A stretch of 64,000 nucleotides of DNA, from contig WWBZ02000001.1 in the NCBI GenBank assembly GCA_011503125.2, positions 558,001-622,000 of the forward strand, given 5' to 3'. Of this stretch, positions 37,378-47,942 are shown in pieces. A program made the translations under genes and the position numbers. Below the pieces are notes generated by a model. That model had not been told where the DNA came from. It did no database searches and worked only from the letters and a program-made list of their open reading frames with translations. Source of the stretch: Botryosphaeria dothidea (lineage: Eukaryota > Ascomycota > Dothideomycetes > Botryosphaeriales > Botryosphaeriaceae). How positions within the stretch are numbered: the stretch's first letter is position 1; every line of letters starts with the position of its first letter.

Positions 37378-40300
37378 ATGGCCTTCTCCAGCGGCCTTGG
37401 GGACCGCCCCGAGGACCGTCGCTTTCGTAGCCCCCAGTCCCCGCGCGAAGAGTCAACCTTCCCCAGCTTTACCTCGCCCATTCGCAGCATCGCCAGCCAG
37501 ATGCAGGCCCACACCTCGACTGCGAACGATGCCCGCGCCAGCCTGACGAGACGCTTCACGACCAACACCGTCCCCACAATGCCCACACTCTCTCCATTGT
37601 CGCCAATTGGTCAGCAGCGGAGGCAGGCTGCCGAGAATACGGAGTTGACGTCTGCGGTAAGCTATTTTTCTGGTTCCCGGCGAAGCGCGTAGCGTGCGAC
37701 ATGCTTCGTATTTTTGTTTAAGTTGAGCCCCGGAAGTTGGATGCGTGGCCGGTGGTTGGACATGTGGTTGCGAGCTCGCTGTCTCCACTGCGTGTGGCGG
37801 GCAGGGCGTGCGCGCCATTGCGGCCGAGAACGTAGTTGGCAGTGGATTGGATTGGACAGCAGCGCTAACATTTCGAGCAGACGTACCACAAGGTTCAGCT
37901 GGTAAGTGAATGTGCTTGATTTCACCTTATTTTACTATTGTCCACCATCGTGCTGCGGGTCTGTGCCGTTCACGAGGTCACCGTTCGCTGCATGCCTGTG
38001 GCGTCTTATAAGACGTCCTCCCGACCTGCACCCCAACACTTCCCTCCCTCTCCACCACAACCCCCACAACCTTCCGCCAATTCCACCATTCTGCGCGCGA
38101 AAGCACTGCATTCCTCACTGCTACCGTACAAAAGACTTGTCATACTCAAGATCTCCTTCGCTGCAACTCGCATCGCCAAGATATTCCAGTGCAGCTGCAC
38201 TGTAATTCGGGTTGCCAGAAGATCTTGAAATTCAAGATATTCTACACGCCTTCCGCGCAGATCTCACCCGATCCACAATGTCCTCTCTCAACCATTCTCC
38301 ATCTTCGCGTGCCTACTCTGATTCTACGGTCACTTCGGGCGGTGACGGCACGAACTCAGAAGATCTGGCTAACCCGTTCGTCCAGCTCGAAAAGAAGAAG
38401 GCTGAGTACGAATATCTAAAGGAGCAGCGCCGCCGCTTTGAGGCCGAGATGGAGCTCTACGACATTCAGATGAAGGGCGTCCAGAACGACTATGCCCGCC
38501 TTTCGCAGGACGTTGGCCGCAACAACAACAGCAACAACAACAACTACGCTGGCCACCAGAGCGAACCCACTACCCCTCCCGAGTACCGCGAACAGGGCTT
38601 TCCCTCTGCCTTCTCGCGTCCCCAACGCTACTCCATTCAGGGCATGACCTCACCTCAGCAGAGCTACCAGTCTGGCTCGACTCGCGCCAGCCGCTCGGGC
38701 TCTCAGATCACTTCACCTGGCCAGAACTACCCTCAGGGCCCTTCCCACATGCCTTCCAAATCCATGCCTGGTTCTCGCCGCGGCTCTGACGAGGACGAGG
38801 ACAGCTACGAGTTCGACATTTCAACCATGAACCCCCGCTCTGGCGCTACTGCGTAAGTTCCTCTCCCTTTTTCACTTGCATTTTGTGTCACGTCCTGAGC
38901 GACACCATCTGGCCTGCAACGCCTTCCACTTGGCAGTTTCACCCCGTTGGCTTTGCCTTTCTGGTCTGGTCTCTGTTGGCCGTGCATAAGGGCCCAGAAG
39001 GTCGGATCGAAGCGAGCCCTTGCATGTCACCATCTCTTATACGTCAAACCGCATTCCGGCGCGTCAGGCGCGTCAGAGCACGAACGAACCCAAGCTGACC
39101 ATTTTGAAGTCTCAATAGGAACTCGGTTCCCGTCACCGGTCTTGACCTTCGCAACCGCGCGACCACAGATCTTCCTGATCTCACTTCAGTTCTTGGCCAC
39201 ATTGACACCACCCACTTCCTGTTTGGCGACGACGACGAGAGGCCAAGGAATCCTGCGGCTTCCCCTGATGTCAAGAGCTATTTGCAGATGAACGCGACGG
39301 ACGACAAGTTCCCGATCTTGGTTCGTCGTGACGGTGAGGGCGCCATGCAGCTTTCCGCAGCTTCCGCCGCTCTGGATCTTGCGTCTGTGTCGTCGCACTC
39401 CCCCGATCCGCAGTCAAACGGCTGGCCGACCAGCAGCCGTCACCGCCATGCGCAGCACAGCCTCCCAGTCAACAACTTGCACAAGTCTGACGAGTTTGGT
39501 CTTGACAGCGCTGGTGCCAACGGTAAAGAGACCCCCAGGCGCGCTACCATGAGCAACCGTCACTCGATGGAGGTCCGCTTCAACCATAGCCCGTACGGTG
39601 ACTCTAAGCGTCCGGGTCTGCTCACCACTCCACCCAACGGTTCCGCCAACGGCATGCCCAAGCTTCAGTCGTCCTACTCCACCAACGACATTCCGACCAT
39701 GAAGAGTACCAACGGCCTCAACGGCACTCCTTCCGGCGCCAACACTGGTGTCAACTCGCACGCTGAGCAGCATCTGCACAACCACAACGCTAGCATGGGT
39801 CGCATTCCCATGAATGCAGTCAACCGTCACAGCCGCGAGCTGTCCGGCGGTGAGAACAGGATCGACGAGCCCAAGGGCGCTGCCGCCTATCGCTCCATGG
39901 GATCTGCTCTACAGGCCAACGCTGCACCCTTCGGCCCCGCCCTCACTAGCGGACCTGTTGAAGTCACCCCCGCTGGCGTCCCTTCTTCTGCTGCTGTAAC
40001 CTCACCTACTGCGACCACCATGTCGTCCCCGAACGGCAACGGCGTCACTAGCCCTCCGATGTACGGCAACCAGAGCGCGCCTTACTACGGTGGTTACGGC
40101 ATGTCGATGGTCAACATGGGCATGCAGAACATGGGACTGAACGGCCAGGCTCCTTTCAACCAGATGCCCATGTACCCGCCCTTCAACGCGTACGGTCAGG
40201 CGTATCAACAGCAGTACATGCCCCAGCCTCCGCCTCAGCCTCGCTTCCCGGACAGCCAGGCTCGCGTCATCCAGCAGCGCCGCATGCAGAGCCAGGAGGA

Positions 40301-41796
40301 ACACGTACGCAACACCACTAACTACAACTTCGATTCGCTCTTGCCGCATGACATTGTCGAGCTGTGCAAGGACCAGCACGGCTGCCGCTACCTTCAGAAG
40401 CAGATTGAGGGCCGCAACTTGGACATCGTGAGGAAGATCTTCGAGGCTACCAAGGACCATGTTGTCGACCTGATGCAAGACCCGTTCGCAAACTACCTCT
40501 GCCAGAAGATGTACGAGTTCTGCAACGATGAGCAGCGCACTGCTCTCGTCCACAACGCGGCTCCCCAGATGGTCAAGATTGCTTTGAACCAGCATGGCAC
40601 CAGGGCCCTGCAGAAGATGATTGAGTACGTTTCCACTGCTGAGCAGATTAACATCATCATCGAGGCCCTGCGCCACAACGTCGTCACCCTCATTCAGGAT
40701 CTGAATGGCAACCACGTCATTCAGAAGTGTCTGAATCACCTTGGTTCCAAGGACTCTCAGTTCATCTTCGAGGCTGTTGGCGCTGCCTGCATAGTCGTCG
40801 GCACCCATCGCCATGGCTGCTGCGTGCTTCAGCGCTGCATCGACCACGCCTCTGGCGACCAGAGGGCTGCTCTGATTGGCTCCATCACCGCCAACGCCTA
40901 CTCTTTGGTCCAGGATCCGTTCGGCAATTATGTCGTCCAGTATATCCTTGATCTTCAGGATGATCAGTTCACCGTCCCCATGTGCGCCGCTTTCCGTGGC
41001 AACGTGCCTATGCTGTCCAAGCAGAAGTTCAGCTCCAATGTCGTTGAGAAGGTGAGGGCACCCCTAATATGTGCTGGCTTATTCTGGCGAGAACGGTTCT
41101 ATACTGACTAAATCTTAGTGCATTCGCGTTTCTAGCGCCGAGAGCAAGCGCAACTTGATCGAGGAGCTCTTGATTCCGGGTGAGCTTGAGAGGCTTATCC
41201 GTGACTCATATGCCAACTACGTTGTCCAGACTGCTGTAAGTACTGTACTGAGGTTCATGTTGCTGCTCATATCTGACATTCGCTTACAGCTGGACTACGC
41301 CGACGCTCCCACCAAGATCCGCCTGGTTGAGGCTATCCGCCCTATGCTGAGCTCTATACGTGCCACTCCTTATGGTCGCCGCATTCTGAGCAAGATTCAG
41401 GACTTTGACGGTCGCATGAGCACCAACTCTAGCGGTCAGATTACTCCGATCGCCTCTGCTGCTCCTGGTCAGATGGCTTTCCCTGGTCAACTGGGCGCTG
41501 CTCCGCAACAAGGCCCTTACAACAATGTGGCCAATGGCTATGGTCCTACTCTGGCGTCTCCCCAGCCGCACCGCATGTCGAACCCTCAGATTCCGAACAA
41601 TCTGCAGGCGAACGCTCATCAGCAGAGCACGAACGGCTCCAACCAGAGCGGCACTAACATCAATGGTGCTAACATGAACGGCACCAACATGAACGGCACT
41701 GGCATGAACGGCACCAACTTCTCTCCTTACCGTGGTCCTGGCGGTCCTGGTGGCCAGAACGGCCCGGGTCACCAGCCCAACGGCGGCTTCTTCTAG
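37378..41796 (+). CDS. Pumilio/PUF-family RNA-binding protein
   Basis: Post-transcriptional regulator that binds 3' UTR elements. Exons 37378-37656, 37881-37901, 38386-38852, 39119-41051, 41119-41235 and 41290-41796 join in phase to 1107 residues. The 21-bp second exon (TYHKVQL) leads into LEKKKAEYEYLKEQRRRFEAEM, a coiled coil. The middle is low-complexity Asn/Ser/Met-rich. Eight PUF repeats lie at about residues 655-980. Edge motifs in order are CR-Q, NY-Q, TR-Q, NH-Q, CC-Q, NY-Q, SN-E and NY-Q; by the PUF code this predicts UGUAUAUA-type targets. The tail is NGTN/NGAN-rich, ending GGFF. An in-frame ATG at 38278 inside intron 2 reads through the acceptor, allowing an alternative N-terminus. 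Confidence 0.93.
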
Positions 41797-44287
41797 ACAT
41801 TGCCGGCCTGGAGACTAGTGTTATATTCGTGCATGCGTGATATCCCTTTCCTTTTCATGAATTCATGATTTTACGACGGTTTGACAAACGACCGAGGAAC
41901 CTGCGAGCTTCGACAATGACATGCCTTTCTGCCCAATTCGTGGAAGAAAGATCTTCGGAGAAGAAGTGAAACGGTCCGGAGCCGGTCTCTTGACACAAGA
42001 GTCTTTTCTTCCTGGTACTGTAACATCCATTCGTTCATCGCATCACCCAACACATTCTCAGCCGTCACGAACCGTCAAAAGGCCGACCCTGGTAGACTAC
42101 GGAACAGGCTGCTGTTACGACTCGCGACCACCCTCATCATCATCATCAAAAGTCCTCTTTGAAAGAGGTCCAACAGTCTTAAATCATGTCGGACTTGGAT
42201 CTCTTTGTACAACAGTTGGAGACGGTGCAAAAGACCTTTCTTAACTGCTTCTCGAGCGACGGGACTCAAAAAAAGGGCTGGGAAACAGCTTGCATTTTCT
42301 CTTCCTCTCGGCATGTCCGGGGCGAAAACTCTTTCCTCATTCTGATCTGCTTTTCTGGATTACGAGATCCAGCCCCTGCATAGCATGGGAGTTTTTTTTT
42401 TCACTTCGACTGCACACAGTTCCGGTGAAAACCTTCTCCACTACTGCATTACAAAAACGATTTCTTCGTTCGACAAACTTTGCATAAACACTGATCCAGC
42501 TTTTTTCTTTCTTGCTCTCTCCCCTCGTAATCTTCACTTTTCGGGGTTGCTTTTCGATGGCGATGTAGTTTTCTCTCTCTTTGCTTTTCTTGCTGTTTTT
42601 CGAAACATCTGGCAAGCTCGGTGGCATAAGTGATTCCCTCTGGGTTGCTTCTCTTTACGAAGATCTTCCCGGGTTTTTCTTTTCGATTTGATGACGAGGG
42701 CTTGGGGTACTATTCTCGAGGGTTGAAACCAACATCCTTCCGCCTTGATCTCAAGGGATAGGGGTTTGGGCATTTTCTCTCGACTTTTTTTTCGGATAGG
42801 AAGACTTTTGTATGGTTGTTGGTTCTTGACGGGGGTTAACTTTTCTAGCTCACACGCTTACTCATCCTTTGCCTTTGGGGAGAGGATGCCAGGGAGGGGA
42901 GCAAACGCAATCCACCACTTTTTCGACAACCATCCAGAGGTTTTCTCACTTCTTTAGGTAGCGGTAGTGGTTAAGACCGGGGGCACATGACTTCTTCTTT
43001 TCATTTACTTCACTTCGTTTGTTGCTCTCTTGGTGCCTGGGGTTGCTGGGTTTGATTGACCGACACGAGCATAGCGTGCGTACTCGACTCTTGCGTGTGT
43101 TGTTGTGTGAAACGACGGAATGACTTGTTGAGTGATTCGCGAAAGGGAGAGAGAGAAGAACGTGCATGGGATGGATGATGGGGACAGCGTGGCACAAAGA
43201 GATGAGTGATTAGAAAGGTTCGTTTTTTATGTTCCGTGAGATTTCGGTTTTCCCATTCTTTGCTTCTTGTTTCCTGTTTCCATGTGACGTGAGGCGGAGG
43301 GGACGAGGGAACTATATACGTTTGTGCGCTTCGCCTGCTTTTTGTCCTCTTCTCTTCCTTGTCCTTGTGTATTTTGTCGGTCTTGTATTTTGCTTTTCTC
43401 TTTTCGGTCCTCCTTCCTCCTGTTGGGCTAAGAGAGAAATCATGTGTACGAAATGATGGGGCTTTATGTATGTACGTCTCGCTAGCATTCGAATCATTGT
43501 GCTCTCTACCCGTGGAAAATTCCTTTCGTCTCGTGCAATGGACCACTATCATGTTGCTGCGTCGGCAATGGCCCAGCTGCGTGAAGGCAGCAGGATGCGG
43601 CAACTTCGTTACGTCCCTCACGACAATCACGTTCTCATCGAGAAACTGCCACAGGTCGCCGGTTCGGGATCGTAGGATTCCGCTTGGGCTACCAATGGCA
43701 CGACCACGACGTAATCCTTTCTCAACCTTCCATGCACCTCTCGTTTTGCCGGGCCCGCTGATCCTCTCCTTGCGTCTTTTTGGTGCGCTGGATGCTTGCC
43801 GATCGGCGCGTTAGAAGGAGTATTTGAGCGTTTTCTGACGCCATCATTGTCCAATGTCAGCGGAAGAAACACCGCCACCGCCGCGGCTCTTGCGCGCCTT
43901 TGCAGTGAGGTAAGTGAGCTCCAGCGCTATGGCATCTCGGCATCGATTGGCGGAGTAGAGAAATTCCCTGCTGCGATGGCTGCCACGATAAGCTAGCGGA
44001 TGAGGGCGAAAAAAAAAAAGGTCATGGCGAGGTTGATTGAGGGAGCCTCCCCGTCTGGCACTTCTCCATAGGTGGTCAGTGGAAGCATTCGAAACAAAAC
44101 CCCCCGGCCCGGCCTCCTTGCGAACATCTCTTGGCAGCGCTTCCATTCGAGCAGAAACCTTTGACGAGAAGCCCTGTAGAGGCCTTCCCCACACGATCGT
44201 CGTTCCTTGTTTCTACTCATAGTGTTCATGCGCTGGCCTTCTTGGCAGAAGAAGGTGGTGTGGAGTCGCCGTCGCCCTACAAGCGCG

Positions 44288-44315
44288 TTGATCAGCTGCG
44301 ATCAGCTGCGATCAG
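44288..44315. repeat. Short tandem repeat (GATCAGCTGC) x ~3
   Basis: The unit GATCAGCTGC repeats almost three times and contains overlapping palindromes (TGATCA, CAGCTG, GATC). Confidence 0.75.
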
Positions 44316-46576
44316 CGCCCGTTGCGGATTGATTGAACGAAGCATGTTTTTTCCCTGCGACGATGGACTCTTGGCAGCGAGGCGCTCGCTCCCATCCGCA
44401 TGAAACGGAAGGGTCTTTCTTGGGGACGGGAGGATGCGACGGTGGAGTTGTAGGGCTGTTAGGCGTGCTGCATGCAGCGATTTTCGATGGGCGCGCTCGT
44501 GGAGAAGGGGGCGATTGGCGAGGGGATGGGCGGCTTGGCGGCGAGGTTGTGTGGATGTCGTGGGTGGTGTGCTGGGGGTTGGAGGGTGGTGTTTTCACTG
44601 GCGATGCGGATGGAGGTTTCTATGGTGAGTTGGAGGCAGGCGGATGGCGGCTCTGCTGTCTTTCTGGGAGAAGAGTCGCCACGCACGAGAGGCTTTCGGC
44701 GTCTTGATCGTGGGTTTTACTCGCAGCAGAATCGTCCAGCGAACCTTGCGTATCATAGGAAGACCTACACATTCTGAGGTCGTAAATCCGTGGTCTTGAT
44801 ACTGGGGCATGGTTTCCAAACACCAGACCAACCAAGCTTTCCATCAAGCCGTTGGTCGCCGTCCTCAGCAGCCGGTCGTTTCCCGTCAACCTGAGCCGCG
44901 CCGCTTGTTCTTACACCGCCATGCGCATCCCTTCAGAAGTTGCGAGACGCAGCATCGACCAGTCCGGTACTTACGCGACGTCCTGACACGGTCCGAGCAT
45001 CCTTCAAAACGTCCAAGGGGGAGGCGCCGCCAAAGACCGAAGCTGTGCGTCCTTAGCGCCGACCGCGAAATCCGAAAGAGCGAGTTCCGTTCTGGGCTCG
45101 GCTCTGCCGCATATGGGGGGAGTTCGCGAAGGAATGCAGAAGGAGACGAGAAGGGGAAGCAGGCGAGATTGCAGCGGACCCATCTGTAAACAAGCTTCAA
45201 TAAAGAAGCATAAAAATGGAAAGCGGGAATGGCGTAGATGGCGCTGGCAGTGCTTCGGCCGATGGATCGCGAAGAACACGACGAATCCCCTTTAGCGGGT
45301 CCACAATTGGCGGACGGCTAGTTGAGTTGTGAAAGGACCGCTGGGTCGGGAGTAACGGCAGTGTGGATGCTGCGTGTGCGTTGTTCTATATCGGAAACTC
45401 GCTATAGGCACGATTACGAATGGGCTAGGCCGGAAGTGTTTTGTGGTATACACAGTGCTTGCAAAGATCAATCACCATCAAGGGGGGTTCGCACGTTAGA
45501 TCCGGGGCCAGAGACAGGCACCGGCGATTGGTGCGAAAACTGGACAAGGCATTTTTCGACTGTTGATTTGGTCTGGCTGCGGGAATAGGGAAACAGCAGG
45601 GCACCCTTGAAGATCGGGCCGGGTGGTTGAGCGGAAGGAGCATGAAGGGGCGCTGGCTTCTCGGTTTCTTCGGTTCTTGTCGCGCGGCTACGGCGACGTG
45701 CTGCGGCATGCAAGCCTCTCTGTACCAAGTACCGAGCTGGCAACGGCGTGTACCGGCTGCCAGACTGCTTGGGGACCAGGCTGCGGTCAGGCGGACAGCG
45801 ATGCAAAGCTTAGCCTGCAGAACGAGAAGATTGGGGAAGCAGAGCTGCGCAATCGGCTGGGGCCGGGCAAGGCGTGAAACCTCTCAGCTGGTTCTGGATG
45901 GCTGAGCTGGGTGGATGTTTGCGCAGGCAGGCGTCAGATAGATTGGGCGGGCGGTGGTAGGGCGGCGCGGTGGGGATCGCGTTCTGGCGGCGTTTCATGC
46001 TTCGTTTGGGGGCATCGGTTATGCGGCCACAACGGGCAGCGGAGACGATGTTTGCCACGCGAAGGGGCAGGGCGCTGGGCGTCTGGAAACACGGCGCGAT
46101 GGGGGACGCGAGCAGCGACAGCACCGGCAGCAAAAGCTTGGCCGCCGTGGTGCGGCTCGTCGAGTGCATCCGTCGCTGCCGTTGCGCCGGGGTGGTGGAG
46201 CAGCGCGGCTTCCTGCACAGTCAGCGGCTCGTAAAGCGGCAGGCGGCGCGTGCTGGCCCTTTCCTCCACCGAAGCGGCAGGCGAAGCGAGAAGGTCGGGA
46301 CTCCATCCAAACACCTCCTTCAATCTCGCCAATGCATTGGGCCCCCCTTGTCGCCATGCCTGCGTCCATCATCCACCGCGCTCTGCCGCAATCAGGATTC
46401 CTCCGTGGTCGCGCCCTCTTGCCATTGCCCACCACGGCAGACACGTCCCGCCGCTCTCACCACCGCTCGCTAACCATCCCGCCGTGAAACGCCGCAGCAA
46501 TGCAGCCGCCTGCTCATCTCCGCAGTCCAAGCCCTCGAGGTCGCGGCCCGAGCGCCGGTGACCCATCCGGACTCAG

Positions 46577-46584
46577 TGTATATA
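46577..46584 (+). promoter_or_regulatory. TATA-like element of the AA9 gene
   Basis: GTATATAG about 230 bp before the AA9 start, followed by a CT-rich, ACA-rich leader typical of strongly expressed fungal genes. Confidence 0.45.
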
Positions 46585-46811
46585 GCTGAGGCTCTGCCCG
46601 CAACACCAACACTTCTTTCTCCACCAAGACGCACTCCTTCTCTGTCTAAGTCCATTCTTTCACCGGTCTTCGACCACCACACATTCTTTCCAACAGGATC
46701 ATTCTTCACTGTGTGAAGCTGGGATCTTTTTTATCGCTTTGACAGCACTTCATCTCTTCATTCAGCCAAACCAACAGTCTTTTCACCAACACCTCTACAC
46801 AATCCTCCAAC

Positions 46812-47942
46812 ATGTCTGCCATCTTCAAGAACGCTGGTATCCTCGGCGCCCTCGCCGCCACCGCCGCCGCCCACGGCACTGTCTCTGGCATCGTCATTGA
46901 TGGCAACTACACCCAGAACTACAACCCTTCCATGCAGTACCAGTCCCCTGCTCCCGTCGTCATCGGTTGGGCCATCCCCGAGGATCTTGACAACGGCTTC
47001 GTCGCCCCCTCGGCCTACGCCGACCCCAACATCATCTGCCACAAGGGTGCTACCAACGCTAAGACCTACGCCACCGTTGCTGCCGGTCAGGACATCAACA
47101 TTGAGTGGACCACCTGGCCCGACTCGCACAAGGGCCCCGTCATCTCCTACCTTGCCAACTGCGGCGATGACTGCACCACCGTCGACAAGGAGACCCTTGA
47201 GTTCGTCAAGATTGATGCTGGTGGTCTCGACGTTGACAGCCAGACCTGGGCTGCCACCGACATGATCGCCAACAACAACACCTGGGTCACCACCATCCCC
47301 ACCAGCATCGCTCCTGGCAAGTACGTCCTCCGCCACGAGATCATTGCTCTCCACGGTGCTGGCTCCGCCGACGGTGCCCAGAACTACCCTCAGTGCATGA
47401 ACCTTGAGATCACTGGCTCTGGTTCCGATGACCTGACCACCGGCGGCACCAAGGGTACCGCTCTCTACAAGGAGGACGACCCGGGTATCCTCCTCAACAT
47501 CTACCAGACCCTCTCCACCTACGTGATCCCCGGTCCTACTCTCTACTCGGGTGCCTCTTCCGGCTCCGCCACTGCCGTCGCCTCGTCGGCCGCTGCCTCC
47601 ACCCCGGCCGCCACCTCTGCCGTCGCTTCTTCTGCTGCGGCTGCCACCACCCCGGCTACCACCGCCGTCGCTGCTGCTGATGTTTCTTCGACCGTCACCT
47701 CGGCCCCGGCTGCCACCACCCCCGCTGACCTGACCGCCGCTGTCCCCAGCAGCGTCCTGTCGGTCCAGGCCACCGCCATCCCCACCGCCTCGGGCGTCGC
47801 CACCCCCGAGACCAGCATCCCCTCTGACTTCACCGTCAAGGACATCCTCCAGTGGTTCGCCTACGTCATGGAGACCTACTTCCAGTCCTCCGGCTCGAGC
47901 TCCAACACTCGCCGCCACGCCCGTGACATCCAGCGCAACTAA
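46812..47942 (+). CDS. AA9 lytic polysaccharide monooxygenase (former GH61)
   Basis: Secreted copper enzyme that oxidatively cleaves cellulose or related glucans. Intronless, 376 residues. The signal peptide is residues 1-20 ([20 protein letters not shown]), so processing exposes His21 (HGTVSG), the N-terminal half of the histidine brace. Second copper ligand His is near residue 180 ([11 protein letters not shown]) and the axial Tyr is in NYPQCMN (about 193). Cysteines in IICHKGA and YPQCMN fit the conserved disulfide. After about residue 245 comes a Ser/Ala/Thr-rich linker and a tail with the amphipathic block [18 protein letters not shown] and a basic end [10 protein letters not shown]; no CBM1 and no GPI signal. 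Codon use is strongly C-biased, so expression is probably high. Confidence 0.95.
   Translation: MSAIFKNAGILGALAATAAAHGTVSGIVIDGNYTQNYNPSMQYQSPAPVVIGWAIPEDLDNGFVAPSAYADPNIICHKGATNAKTYATVAAGQDINIEWTTWPDSHKGPVISYLANCGDDCTTVDKETLEFVKIDAGGLDVDSQTWAATDMIANNNTWVTTIPTSIAPGKYVLRHEIIALHGAGSADGAQNYPQCMNLEITGSGSDDLTTGGTKGTALYKEDDPGILLNIYQTLSTYVIPGPTLYSGASSGSATAVASSAAASTPAATSAVASSAAAATTPATTAVAAADVSSTVTSAPAATTPADLTAAVPSSVLSVQATAIPTASGVATPETSIPSDFTVKDILQWFAYVMETYFQSSGSSSNTRRHARDIQRN

Larger units (their letters stand above)
41797..46811. other. Long intergenic region, PUF 3' UTR to AA9 promoter
   Basis: 5 kb without a supported gene. 41.8-43.4 kb is strongly T-rich on the plus strand, so minus-strand Lys/Arg/Thr-rich frames there are composition effects. 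A three-unit tandem repeat lies at about 44288-44315. 45.6-46.5 kb is GC-rich with many overlapping open frames on both strands and no homology. A CT-rich leader precedes the AA9 start. Confidence 0.55.

Noticed and set aside
43010..43630. 206-residue minus-strand frame
   Set aside because: Lys/Arg/Thr/His-rich, from a T-rich intergenic stretch; no homology, no splice or promoter context.
44079..44155. Eighth hairpin copy (GTGGAAGCATTCGA ... GCGCTTCCATTCGA)
   Set aside because: Only one arm resembles the family; the right side does not pair and the core is missing.
46758..47918. 386-residue frame antisense to AA9
   Set aside because: Gly/Asp/Val-rich shadow produced by the C-biased third codon positions of the sense gene; no domain.
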